In this document: piece by piece, positions 52,698-60,847 of the stretch
How the letters are laid out: each line of letters starts with the position of its first letter
Numbering within the stretch: the first letter of the stretch is position 1
Source: Chloroflexota bacterium
GTDB taxonomy: Bacteria > Chloroflexota > Dehalococcoidia > SM23-28-2 > RBG-16-64-32
Assembly: GCA_029262695.1 (NCBI GenBank)
Contig: JAJCYV010000008.1
Coordinates: 30,199-94,198, forward strand
Length of the DNA: 64,000 bases
Direction of reading: 5' to 3'
Translations under genes and position numbers: made by a program
Notes under the pieces: model-generated
The model's input: the letters and a program-made list of their open reading frames with translations, nothing else
Database searches by the model: none
What the model was told of the DNA's origin: nothing

Positions 52698-52955
52698 TGG
52701 CCCATTATGGCGGACGGGCGGGCCCGATACGAGAACGGGGCCTGTTTGATTGATTCCGCGGGGCCGTGCCTGTGGCTGGTTGTTTTCCGTACGAATCGCG
52801 TTTTCCGGCGGGGTTTCGTGTCTGGGGGCGGTGGGATTGTTTGATTGATCCGCGCGGGCAGCGAGGTAGGGTCTCTGAGGCGAGGGGCATGAGGGTAGCG
52901 TAGCGGTTTGGGGCGGGAGGTCCTAGGGGGAGGTGGCCGTTGGTACAATGGGAAT
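52698..52955. other. 258-nt intergenic gap
   Basis: Between the divergent aarF and DUF4209-like genes. Apart from the TACAAT at 52944, I see short GC-rich, low-information sequence and no credible gene or repeat. Confidence 0.4.
52944..52949 (+). promoter_or_regulatory. -10 box for leaderless DUF4209-like gene
   Basis: TACAAT is followed by 6 nt (GGGAAT) and ATG 52956. There is no ribosome binding site and no -35. Confidence 0.45.
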
Positions 52956-54716
52956 ATGCCCGAGTCTGACGCAGAAGCCGTGTACGAACGGGTCGAGAGC
53001 GAAGACTCCCCTCTGGGTCTCGATTACACACGTGAGCGCATTTTTCGAGACGCAGCACATTCAGCTGCGCAAGTCGGAGATAGTAAAGCTGCTCGGCAGT
53101 TCTTAGCGGAAACTCTTGTCTGGGGATGTCATCAACAAGAAGAGGAAGATGTTAGACAGTTTCTGCACCCATTTGCCGTAATGGACGGAGTTGCATTTGG
53201 CGACCCGATGACGGTGCCTCCGGAGTTGATTGCCTATATGGAGGAGAGGCTGAAGGGGGCGCACCGACCGCATCTGAAAGCCCGTTACGCCGATTTTCTT
53301 TGGCAGAAGACCGGAGACCATAAAGCTGCACGGCAGGCAGTTCTGTCCCACATCGAACTCGTGAAGTTCGAAGCAAGCCGCGAAAAATACCATGACGCGG
53401 CGGACAGCGCTCGTCGAGCCTTGAGACTGTGCTACGCGCTTGGTGACGAGAGTCTGCGGCAGGAGACTGAGGATGCCCTTAGCGGTGCCTGTGCTGAGTG
53501 GTCAGAGAACGAGGATGCCGCGCTGTTCTTACCCGAGGTGGCAGAGTGCATCGCTGACAACCGCCAATCCAGCGAGAGCCGGCTGAAGGCCTGGGTGGAG
53601 ATTCTCAAGATTGCTTTGTCGAATGCACAGGATCACCGGGTGCGTCGGGATCTGCTAGGGGCGCTGGCGCGTGTGCTAGACAGGTTAGCGAGACCTGACG
53701 ATGCGATCGCTCTCCGAGCGGAAATCGGAGATGAATGGGTCGCTGAGGCGGAAGAACGGGTGGATGACAGCGCTCTGGTAGCCGCGGCGTTCTACCAGCA
53801 CGCTTTCGATGCGTATGCGGCCGCAGGCGAGTTAGAGAAGGCCGAGGTCGTGAAACGATTGGTGCGTACCACCTATCTGGCGGCCGAATCCGAGTTCGGC
53901 GAGATCTCCCACCAAGCGCCGCTCGACATGAAACCGTGGCAAAAGGAGGTTGCAGGTTGGACATCAATGTCACCCGTTGAGGCACTGTCCAAGCTTGGTG
54001 CCAGCTTCTGGCTTATGCCGGATTGGGGCAAGGCTGAGGAGTCAAGCGATCACACCGCAAGAACTGCGCCATTGTCTCAGCTCATTCCTAGGACGACGCT
54101 GGATGACGGTCGGCCCGTGTCCCAACCTAGGAATCCCGAACAACAGCGAGAGGACAACGTCCGCAATAACTATCAGATGGAAATGGCCTTAAGGACCGTG
54201 TTCTTGTCAGCTGCGCTCAACGAACTCAGAGAAAGAATGACACTGACCGCAGACGAGTTCATCTCAACGTTGCTGCAGTCACCATTCTTCACAGACCGTG
54301 ATCTAGCAATCGAGGGTGTCGGGTTCACGCGGTTAATCGAGGGTGATTTCGTCAGCGCGTTGCACATCTTGGTGCCTCGCATCGAAGAGGCGATCCGCCG
54401 GCAGGCGGCCGCCTTAGGATGCGACACGACAGCCATACGCAACGGCATCATGACTGAAAAGTCATTGGATCGGTTGCTGGATGACGACGACGTCGAGGCG
54501 CTTCTCCGATTAGTCCCTCAACTGTATGACTATGTTAGAGAGCTACTGATTGAGCACGTCGGCCCGAACCTAAGGAACAAGATAGCTCACGGAATGATCA
54601 CACACGCTGAGTGTGGTCAGGACAATGCTGATCGTGTCGTTCTCGTGTTTCTCGTGATGTCTTTGTATAGGGCGCGCGATTCTGATGACGCGATCAATCA
54701 GAGCGGCCCCAACTGA
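52956..54716 (+). CDS. DUF4209-like accessory protein with HEPN-type RNxxxH motif
   Basis: A 586-residue helical protein. The first 350 residues are tetratricopeptide-like helices (AARQFLAETLVWG, DADSARRAL-type pairs, FDAYAAAGELEKAEVVKRL). The last 200 contain DNVRNNYQMEMALRTVFLS and VGPNLRNKIAHGMI, where RNKIAH (about residues 540-545) fits the Rx4H motif of HEPN ribonucleases. I recall this domain as DUF4209. GC content is visibly lower and codon use more relaxed than in neighbours, suggesting acquisition. It starts directly after a TACAAT box. A role in defence or RNA cleavage is an inference. Confidence 0.7.
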   Translation: MPESDAEAVYERVESEDSPLGLDYTRERIFRDAAHSAAQVGDSKAARQFLAETLVWGCHQQEEEDVRQFLHPFAVMDGVAFGDPMTVPPELIAYMEERLKGAHRPHLKARYADFLWQKTGDHKAARQAVLSHIELVKFEASREKYHDAADSARRALRLCYALGDESLRQETEDALSGACAEWSENEDAALFLPEVAECIADNRQSSESRLKAWVEILKIALSNAQDHRVRRDLLGALARVLDRLARPDDAIALRAEIGDEWVAEAEERVDDSALVAAAFYQHAFDAYAAAGELEKAEVVKRLVRTTYLAAESEFGEISHQAPLDMKPWQKEVAGWTSMSPVEALSKLGASFWLMPDWGKAEESSDHTARTAPLSQLIPRTTLDDGRPVSQPRNPEQQREDNVRNNYQMEMALRTVFLSAALNELRERMTLTADEFISTLLQSPFFTDRDLAIEGVGFTRLIEGDFVSALHILVPRIEEAIRRQAAALGCDTTAIRNGIMTEKSLDRLLDDDDVEALLRLVPQLYDYVRELLIEHVGPNLRNKIAHGMITHAECGQDNADRVVLVFLVMSLYRARDSDDAINQSGPN

Positions 54717-54764
54717 ATCAGAGGTTCGATGTGCTCAGGGAACGCGTCGCTCAGTCTAATTCCC

Positions 54765-54819
54765 GACGGCGAAGCCGGACCAGTGGGCGGCGCGGACGCG
54801 CGGGTGGAGGAGGCGGATT
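54765..54819. repeat. copy of the Lon-domain gene's 3' end
   Basis: Read on the minus strand, this encodes LLHPRVRA-AHWSGFAVGN followed by TAG. It is a 55-nt relative of 54923-54987, the tail of the Lon-domain gene (LLHPRVRAVRTARWSGFAVA, N, stop), but lacks three codons and differs at a few sites. Confidence 0.8.
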
Positions 54820-54866
54820 GTGTGCTGTTTGGCGGGGTGTTGTTGGCGTGGGCGGGGCGTGGGTTT

Positions 54867-54893
54867 GGACAAGGCTGAAGCCGTGTCCCTACG
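54867..54893. repeat. GGACA-type palindromic repeat, copy 3
   Basis: GGACAAGGCT-GA-AGCCGTGTCC has one mismatch and is followed by CTACG, as in the copy at 20423. It lies between the two copies of the Lon-domain gene's tail. Confidence 0.6.
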
Positions 54894-54914
54894 GGTCGGG
54901 TGACGGGACGGGCG

Positions 54915-55565
54915 CTAGTTGGCGACGGCGAAGCCGGACCAGCGGGCGGTGCGGACGGCGCGGACGCGGGGGTGGAGGAGGCGGATGCCTTCGCCGAGGA
55001 CGTCGACTTCGGTCTTGAGGCGGTGGCGCGGCGATTCTTCTTCGAGCAGGCGCTGCTTGGCGTGCAGGTCGACGGCGAGGCGGTGGCCGATGAAGTCGGC
55101 GAGGGGGCCGGGCTCCGAGGGCATTTCGATCGTGCGCGCCCACTGGTGGGTGACGGCGAGGTTGAGGCGGACGTATTCGGCGAAGAGTGTGCCGGCGCGG
55201 TCGGCCAGGTCGGACAGAGTGCGGTCGGCTTCTTCGTCGATGCCCAGGATCTCGACGTCGCCGACGAGGTAGGGTTCGCGGCGGCGGACGCCCAGGACGC
55301 GGAAGCGCTGCTCGCCGAGGACGGTGACGTTGAGCTTGCCGTCCTCCAGCTTCTGCGCGTCGATGATGCGGGCGGTCGTCCCGACTTCGACGGGCTCGGC
55401 GGGGCCGCCGACCTCCTCGCCCTCGCGGATGAGGATGACGCCGAAGGGGCGTTTTTCGGCGATGCACTCGCCGATCATGAGCTTGTAGCGCTCCTCGAAG
55501 ATGTGCAGGGGGATCGTGCTGCCGGGAAAGAGGACGGTGTTGAGCGGGAAGAGCGGGATATCCAC
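54915..55565 (-). CDS. Lon N-terminal (substrate-binding) domain protein
   Basis: A 216-residue stand-alone LON/PUA-like domain: IPLFPLNTVLFPGSTIPLHI, YKLMIGECIAEKRPFGVILI, GTTARIIDAQKLEDG, VLGEQRFRVLGV and EEADRTLSDL. It lacks the AAA+ and protease parts, so it is not an active Lon protease; the role is unknown. GTG 55565, with GGAG upstream, starts at the first strand. A much longer in-frame extension on this strand would overlap two other genes and is not real. It follows the DUF2007 gene by 4 nt. Confidence 0.88.
   Translation of the reverse strand: MDIPLFPLNTVLFPGSTIPLHIFEERYKLMIGECIAEKRPFGVILIREGEEVGGPAEPVEVGTTARIIDAQKLEDGKLNVTVLGEQRFRVLGVRRREPYLVGDVEILGIDEEADRTLSDLADRAGTLFAEYVRLNLAVTHQWARTIEMPSEPGPLADFIGHRLAVDLHAKQRLLEEESPRHRLKTEVDVLGEGIRLLHPRVRAVRTARWSGFAVAN
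54923..54987. repeat. 3' end of the Lon-domain gene (duplicated segment)
   Basis: The last roughly 21 codons of the Lon-domain gene. Their homologue sits about 100 bp downstream at 54765-54819. The similarity ends sharply at both sides. Confidence 0.75.
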
Positions 55566-55569
55566 GGCA

Positions 55570-55851
55570 CTATTCTCCGAGGGAGCCGTCCGGGCGCACG
55601 GCCTGCTCCGTGTCCGGGGCCGCGTCCGGGACCAGCGGTGCGATGCCGTCGCCGATGATCCAGCGGGCGCGTCGCTCGTCGGCGGCGCGGACGTAGACCT
55701 GGACGTCGCCGATCGAAGGGCCGATGCCGGTGAGGGAGCGGGCGTTTGAGGGGCGGATGAAGACGGGGACCGCCTCCTGTGCAAGGGCGTCGCGCCAGAT
55801 GCGCGCTTCGATGTCGCTGGTGACGCCGAGCCGCACGAGATCGTCCGCCAT
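55570..55851 (-). CDS. DUF2007-like small protein
   Basis: A 93-residue protein: LVRLGVTSDIEARIWRDALA, VPVFIRPSNARSL, VQVYVRAADERRARWIIGD. The pattern of an N-terminal strand-helix with a later VYVRAADERRARWII block matches DUF2007 (a small alpha/beta signal-type domain). It precedes the Lon-domain gene by 4 nt, so the two are co-translated. Function unknown. Confidence 0.8.
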   Translation of the reverse strand: MADDLVRLGVTSDIEARIWRDALAQEAVPVFIRPSNARSLTGIGPSIGDVQVYVRAADERRARWIIGDGIAPLVPDAAPDTEQAVRPDGSLGE

Positions 55852-55892
55852 AACATGTTCAGGTTAGCACAGCGGGCGGCCGTCAACGGGCT

Positions 55893-55968
55893 GTCAACGG
55901 ATGGGGGAACGGATAATCGGATTGGTTGCGGCGCGGTCCATTCGTCTATGCGATTAGCGGTCCGTTGG
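55893..55968. repeat. GTCAACGGAT intergenic repeat, copy C
   Basis: GTCAACGGATGGGGGAACGG continues as ATAATCGGAT (55893-55922), preceded by an extra GTCAACGGG. A degenerate complementary arm ends in TCCGTTGG (about 55961-55968). It lies between the divergent DUF2007 and RidA genes. Confidence 0.6.
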
Positions 55969-56016
55969 CAGGCGGATGTGCGATAAGATACGCGACCAGA
56001 CTGTGAGGTGAGCGCT

Positions 56017-56403
56017 ATGGCAGAACGCCAACGAGTATCGTCCGGGTCGCCGTTCGAGGACGTCTTCGGCTTCTCGCGCGCTGTCCGCGTCGGCGACCGA
56101 ATTTTCGTCTCCGGCACTGTGGCCTGGAGCGAGGCGGGGGAGCTGGTGGGCGCGGGCGACATGTACGCGCAGGCGAAGCAGGCGATCAGCAACATCGAGG
56201 CGGCGCTGCGGGAAGTGGGAGCCTCGCTTTCGGACGTCGTGCGGACGCGGATGTTCGTCACGGACATCGCTCGCTTCGGGGAGGTGGCACGCGCCCACTC
56301 CGAGGCGTTCGGGGAGGTGAGGCCGGCGGCGACGCTGGTGGCGGTGTCGGCGCTGGCGGCGCCGGAGCTTCTGGTCGAGATTGAGGCCGAAGCGGTCGTT
56401 TAG
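56017..56403 (+). CDS. RidA/YjgF/YER057c family protein
   Basis: A 128-residue protein: FSRAVRVGDRIFVSGTVAW, QAISNIEAALREVGASLSDV, VVRTRMFVTD and FGEVRPAATLVAVSAL, with the conserved Arg and Glu for imine/enamine deamination. Members hydrolyse reactive 2-aminoacrylate or act as detoxifying deaminases. GAGGTG lies 6 nt before ATG 56017. Confidence 0.93.
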   Translation: MAERQRVSSGSPFEDVFGFSRAVRVGDRIFVSGTVAWSEAGELVGAGDMYAQAKQAISNIEAALREVGASLSDVVRTRMFVTDIARFGEVARAHSEAFGEVRPAATLVAVSALAAPELLVEIEAEAVV

Positions 56404-56489
56404 CCGGGCAGGCGGGCGAGGTCAAACCGTCGCACACTGTGACGGCCACGGCGATCGAACACGAGGCCCGTCGTATCATGAGATGTGCG

Positions 56490-57077
56490 ATGGCGGGAAG
56501 ATTCGAACGCGCGATCGAGCTGATCGACGAGGCAAACTCGGCTGATCCCACTGTTCTGATCGTGAACGAGCAGCCGCGCCCAAAGGAGCTGGCCCACGCG
56601 GAGATCGCGACGGAGTGGGTGCGGCGCCTGCGACCGGACGCGGATGAGGCGTTGCTGCTGGCGGCGCGGGCCCATCACATTCGGCGCTGGAAGATGCCGC
56701 GCTCTTCGTACCCGGAGGGACGGAAGGGGTACCTGCGCTGGCGGGCCGACCTCCAGAAGTTCCACGCGCGGGAGGCCGAGGTGATCCTCCGGGAGTGCGG
56801 GTACGATGCTGGGACGATCGCGCGGGTCCAGCAGATCGTTCAGAAGCACCGTCTGGGGCGCGATCCCGACGTTCAGGTGCTGGAAGACGGGCTATGCCTG
56901 GTCTTCCTGGAGACGCAGCTTACGGCGTTGGTCGAACAGCTGCCCGAGGAGACGATGGCCAACGTGCTGCGCAAGACGTGGAAGAAGATGAGCGAGGAGG
57001 CGCGGGAGCACGCCCTGGCTCTGGACATGAGCCCGGCAGTTCGCGAGCTTGTTCTGCGGGCCCTGAGCGGCTCGTAA
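56490..57077 (+). CDS. DUF4202-like HD-domain protein
   Basis: A 195-residue protein: FERAIELIDEANSADPT, ELAHAEIATEWV (His), ARAHHIRRWKMPRSSYP (HH pair), WRADLQKFHAREA and VQQIVQKHRL. The His/Asp pattern suggests a metal-dependent phosphohydrolase of the HD superfamily. ATG 56490 starts right at the conserved domain and lies 10 nt after a TATCAT hexamer; an in-frame GTG at 56439 would add 17 residues. Confidence 0.78.
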   Translation: MAGRFERAIELIDEANSADPTVLIVNEQPRPKELAHAEIATEWVRRLRPDADEALLLAARAHHIRRWKMPRSSYPEGRKGYLRWRADLQKFHAREAEVILRECGYDAGTIARVQQIVQKHRLGRDPDVQVLEDGLCLVFLETQLTALVEQLPEETMANVLRKTWKKMSEEAREHALALDMSPAVRELVLRALSGS

Positions 57078-57085
57078 CGCGCCCT

Positions 57086-58051
57086 TCACGTGGTGGACGC
57101 CGCGAGGCGGGAGAGGAGATCTTCCGGCGTGTAGCTGCCGGGCTCGCGGGCCTCGCGTGAGGCTTCTGCCGCCACGGCCTGCAGCATGCGGTTGTGTGTC
57201 GTGGGGACGCCGTGCAAAGTGCCCAGGAGAGCGATCTCGCCGTTCAGGTAGTCGGTCTCCAGCGAGCCGCCGCGCGAGAGGCTCTGCCATGTCGATCCGC
57301 CGAGGCGAGACTCGAGGCCGGGCACCGGCTTGACGGTGATCCCCTTCACGTGCTCCTGCAGCTCCTCTGGGCCGGCGCAGTCGATGCCGGCGGCTGCGTA
57401 GACGGCGAGTGCCTCTTCGCGGACGGCGCGCACGATGTCGCCGGCGGCGCCGGAGCAGAGCGCCTGCACGATGTTCAGGAGGTTGGAGAGCAGCTTCGCG
57501 TGCTTGAAGCGCATGATCCTCTCGTTGGGCTCTGAGGCGAAGCCGCTGGCGCGCAGGTCGGCTGCCACAGCCTCGATCAGGCCGTCCGTTCCCTGCGGGT
57601 AGCGACCGGTGTGGAGAATTCCGGCGATGGGCGACGAGTGCGCGATGACCTCGCCTGGCTGCAGGTGGGTGCCCGGCATCCAGACGACCATGCCGTAGAC
57701 GCGCGAGAAGAGGCGTGCCGCCATGCGCTCGTTGGCGACGCCGTTCTGGGCGCAGACGACGGCCACGTCGCCGGCGGCACCGCGCAGGGCGGTCAGGGCG
57801 CCGGCCGTGTCCTGCGACTTCATCGCCAGGACCGCGACGTCGTCCGGGCGCCAGTCGATCTCGTCCGGATGGCCGGCGGCGGGGATCGCCGGCGTCAGGG
57901 TCTCGTCCGGCGTGCGCAGGGTGAGGCCGTCGCGGCGGATTGCCTCCAGGTGCGGGCCGCGAGCGATGAGGGTGAGTTCACGGCCGGCGTGGGCGAGCCT
58001 GGCGCCGATCGTGCCGCCGATCGCACCGGCGCCGTAGATTACGTATCGCAT
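57086..58051 (-). CDS. 2-dehydropantoate 2-reductase (ketopantoate reductase)-like protein
   Basis: A 321-residue 6PGDH-fold protein: VIYGAGAIGGTIGARLA (NAD(P) motif), VLAMKSQDT, VCAQNGVANERMAARLF, RFKHAKLLSNLLN (catalytic Lys region) and SRGGSLETDYLNGEI (Glu). It reduces ketopantoate in coenzyme A synthesis, or a related 2-keto acid. ATG 58051 follows TATACT by 7 nt with no ribosome binding site, again leaderless. It diverges from the cyclase fusion. Confidence 0.88.
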   Translation of the reverse strand: MRYVIYGAGAIGGTIGARLAHAGRELTLIARGPHLEAIRRDGLTLRTPDETLTPAIPAAGHPDEIDWRPDDVAVLAMKSQDTAGALTALRGAAGDVAVVCAQNGVANERMAARLFSRVYGMVVWMPGTHLQPGEVIAHSSPIAGILHTGRYPQGTDGLIEAVAADLRASGFASEPNERIMRFKHAKLLSNLLNIVQALCSGAAGDIVRAVREEALAVYAAAGIDCAGPEELQEHVKGITVKPVPGLESRLGGSTWQSLSRGGSLETDYLNGEIALLGTLHGVPTTHNRMLQAVAAEASREAREPGSYTPEDLLSRLAASTT

Positions 58052-58058
58052 GGAGGGG

Positions 58059-58064
58059 AGTATA
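58059..58064 (-). promoter_or_regulatory. -10 box for leaderless ketopantoate-reductase-like gene
   Basis: TATACT on the minus strand, 7 nt before the ATG. Confidence 0.5.
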
Positions 58065-58096
58065 AGCCCGAAGCGCGCGTCGTGGGCTCGCTGGCG

Positions 58097-58102
58097 TAGA
58101 AT
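58097..58102 (+). promoter_or_regulatory. -10 box for leaderless cyclase operon
   Basis: TAGAAT, 9 nt before ATG 58112; it lies only 32 nt from the divergent TATACT at 58059. Confidence 0.5.
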
Positions 58103-58111
58103 TGGGGCGTT

Positions 58112-59467
58112 ATGGCCGAGCCGCGCGTGAAGTATGCCGCGACGTCCGACGGCGTCAACATCGCCTTCGCCGACACCGGCGGCGAAGGCGTGCCCCTGCT
58201 GTACATGCGAGGCAGTCCGTTCACGCACGTCCAGCTGGAGTGGAAGCAGACGTCGTACAGTTCCTGGTACGGCAGCGTGTTCGCACGGCGCCGCCTGATC
58301 ACGTTGGACTGCCGGGGCTGCGGGCTTTCCGACCGGGGCGCCGGTGAGGTGTCGGTCGAGGCGTTCGGGCGCGACATCGCCGCGGTGGCCGACAAGCTGG
58401 GCTTGGAGCGGTTCGCGCTCAGCGCTGGAGAGGCGGACGGTATCGCGGCGATCGCCTACGCGGCGGACAATCCGGAGCGCGTAACTCGCCTGATCCTCTG
58501 GGATACATACGCCGACGGCGCGCGCTTCGCTGAGATACCGCAGTTGAAGGCGTTCCTGTCGATGCTGGAGAACGACTGGGACCTGTTTACGACGACGCTG
58601 GCCTACAGCATGAACGAGTGGGACTCACCTGCCGCGAAGGAGTACGTCGAGTTCCTCCACGAGGCGTGTACTCAGGAGCAATCGCTCAACTACTTCAAGA
58701 ACTACGTCATGAAAGCCGACACGTCAGACGACCTGTCGCGCGTCACGCAGCCCACGATCGTCTTCAGCCACAAGAACGTAGCGATCCCGGACTTCGACAC
58801 GGTGCGAAACCTGGCCGCGCGCCTCCCTAACGCCGAGCTTGTTGTGCTGGAAGGCACGTGGGCCCAACCCGGCGGCGACCTGCCGATCGTGGAAGCCGCG
58901 CTCGGCCGCCTCCTCGGCGATGCGCCCAGGGGGGTTCAGCCGCAGCCGGGCGAGCAGGTGCGTGGCTCGCTGGTGACGATCCTCTTCACGGACGTCGAAG
59001 GTTCGACGGCGCTCACTCAGCAATTGGGCGACGCGAAGGCGCGTGAGCTTTTCCGCGAACACGAGCGCATCACGCGGGAGGCGTTGGCGGCTCACGGTGG
59101 TTCGGAGGTGAAGACGATGGGCGACGGCTTCATGGCCTCGTTCGGCTCCGCTGCCGGGGCGCTCGACTGCGCGATCGCGATCCAGCGGGCGCTGGCGGAC
59201 AAGCAGGTGAAAGTGCGAATCGGCCTCAACGCCGGGGAGCCGATCGCCGAGGAAGACCCGGACGGGCACGGTGACCTCTTCGGCACGTCGGTGATCCTGG
59301 CGGCCCGTATCGCGGCGCAGGCGACGGGTGGCGAGATACTTGCCTCTAACGTTGTGCGCGAGCTGGTGGCCGGGCGCGGGTTCCTCTTCTCAGATCGGGG
59401 CGAAAGAGCCCTACGGGGCTTCGAGGACCCGGTGGCGGTCTACGAAGTGAGCTGGCGGGAGGGCTAG
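58112..59467 (+). CDS. alpha/beta-hydrolase domain fused to class III adenylyl cyclase (1)
   Basis: A 451-residue protein. Residues 1-275 are an alpha/beta-hydrolase fold, but the nucleophile elbow reads G106-E-A-D-G110 with Ala108 in place of Ser, and no terminal catalytic His is seen (EGTWAQPGGD). Residues 285-451 are a class III cyclase. Asp294 (FTDVEGST) and Asp338 (MGDG) bind metal, Lys334 and Asp388 select adenine, and Arg399 is kept, but the Asn position is Ile395. The hydrolase domain may be a ligand sensor. Leaderless -10 box upstream. The next gene starts 1 nt after the stop. Confidence 0.9.
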   Translation: MAEPRVKYAATSDGVNIAFADTGGEGVPLLYMRGSPFTHVQLEWKQTSYSSWYGSVFARRRLITLDCRGCGLSDRGAGEVSVEAFGRDIAAVADKLGLERFALSAGEADGIAAIAYAADNPERVTRLILWDTYADGARFAEIPQLKAFLSMLENDWDLFTTTLAYSMNEWDSPAAKEYVEFLHEACTQEQSLNYFKNYVMKADTSDDLSRVTQPTIVFSHKNVAIPDFDTVRNLAARLPNAELVVLEGTWAQPGGDLPIVEAALGRLLGDAPRGVQPQPGEQVRGSLVTILFTDVEGSTALTQQLGDAKARELFREHERITREALAAHGGSEVKTMGDGFMASFGSAAGALDCAIAIQRALADKQVKVRIGLNAGEPIAEEDPDGHGDLFGTSVILAARIAAQATGGEILASNVVRELVAGRGFLFSDRGERALRGFEDPVAVYEVSWREG

Positions 59468-59468
59468 C

Positions 59469-60845
59469 GTGGAACCCTCCCGAATCCAGTACGCGACGAC
59501 GTCGGACGGTGTGAGCATCGCCTACGCGGTCGCCGGAGAAGGGATGCCCGTCATCAGCGTGCCGCCGGTGCCGTGGTCAGACGTGCGAGCGGAGTGGGCC
59601 GATCCCGGCCACCGCGCCTTCTATTCGGCTATGACGCGCGGCAAGTGCTGGATTCGGTACGACTCGCGGGGTAGCGGTTCGTCCGATCGCGATATTCCAG
59701 AGCTGACCGCTGAGAATTTCATCGACTCGCTTTGCCTGGACATAGAGGCGGTGGCGGACAAGCTGGGCCTGGATTCGTTCGCACTCGCTGGCATCGCGAT
59801 CGGCGGGCCCGAGGCGATCCGCTTTGCAGCGCTCCATCCGGACAGGGTGACGAAGCTGATCCTGTGGTGTTCGCCTTCGCGACTGGAGGACATCGCCACT
59901 CCGCAGGGCGAGGCGATGCGGGTGCTGCGGGACACGGACTTCGATCTCTTTACGGAGACGGTCGCTCACGCGATGATCGCGGGCTGGGGCTCCGGCGACG
60001 AGGCGCGTAGCTTCGCCGCGATTATGCGAAAGTCCACGACGCCGGGTTCTCCGCCCGTCGCGGTCACGCTTGAGAGCAGCTTCGACGTGACGGCGGACCT
60101 GGCGGCGATCAAGTGCCCAACGCTGGTGCTTCACCGTGAGGAAGCGACTTTCCCGACCGTCCAGGCAGCCCGCCATATCGCAGCGAGAGTGCCGGACTCG
60201 CACCTCGTCGTGCTGGACGGCGGAGCGCTCTTGCCATGGGTCGGCGACCTGGAAGCCGTGGTGCGGGAGATCGATGACTTCCTGGGCGTGGAGTCTGCGC
60301 CGCCTGCCAGTGAGCCTGCAGCGCAACCAGCGGCGGCGACGGGGATGGTCACGATTCTGTTCACGGACATCGAGGGCTCGACGACGCTGACTCAGCGGCT
60401 GGGTGACGAGCGAGCGCAACAGATCGTCCGGGCGCATAACACGATAGTGCGGGATGCGCTCAAGAATGCCGGCGGCACGGAGATCAAGCACACGGGCGAC
60501 GGAATCATGGCATCGTTTCCGCTCACCTCGCATGCGGTCGAGGCGGCGGTTGCCATCCAGCGTGCCGCGGCCGCTCACGGCGAGGCGAACCCCGATGACG
60601 CCTTTCGCGTCCGCGCCGGTCTAAACGCGGGCGAGCCGGTCGCGGAAGAGAGTGATCTCTTTGGGAGCGCCGTACAGCTCGCGCGGCGCGTCTGCGACGC
60701 CGCACCGGCCGGATCGATCTACGTGACCGATGTCGTCCGACAGTTGGTTGCCGGAAAGGGGCTCGCGTTCGCAGACCAGGGCGCGCACGACCTGCGCGGC
60801 TTCGAGGACCCGGTGGCGGTCTACGAAGTGAGCTGGCGGGAGTAG
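59469..60845 (+). CDS. alpha/beta-hydrolase domain fused to class III adenylyl cyclase (2)
   Basis: A 458-residue paralogue of the previous gene, starting at GTG. The nucleophile elbow G108-I-A-I-G112 has Ala110 instead of Ser, and GALLPWVGD lacks the His usual in this family's xHxPWxGD. The cyclase half has Asp300, Lys340, Asp344, Asp396 and Arg407, with Gln403 at the Asn position. The two paralogues end in the same FEDPVAVYEVSWRE. Tandem copies could form heterodimers, since class III cyclases need dimeric active sites. Confidence 0.9.
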   Translation: MEPSRIQYATTSDGVSIAYAVAGEGMPVISVPPVPWSDVRAEWADPGHRAFYSAMTRGKCWIRYDSRGSGSSDRDIPELTAENFIDSLCLDIEAVADKLGLDSFALAGIAIGGPEAIRFAALHPDRVTKLILWCSPSRLEDIATPQGEAMRVLRDTDFDLFTETVAHAMIAGWGSGDEARSFAAIMRKSTTPGSPPVAVTLESSFDVTADLAAIKCPTLVLHREEATFPTVQAARHIAARVPDSHLVVLDGGALLPWVGDLEAVVREIDDFLGVESAPPASEPAAQPAAATGMVTILFTDIEGSTTLTQRLGDERAQQIVRAHNTIVRDALKNAGGTEIKHTGDGIMASFPLTSHAVEAAVAIQRAAAAHGEANPDDAFRVRAGLNAGEPVAEESDLFGSAVQLARRVCDAAPAGSIYVTDVVRQLVAGKGLAFADQGAHDLRGFEDPVAVYEVSWRE

Positions 60846-60847
60846 CC

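Noticed and set aside
55566..56267. A long N-terminal extension of the Lon-domain gene to 450 residues
   Set aside because: It overlaps the DUF2007 and RidA genes and has no homology; GTG 55565 gives the normal domain start.
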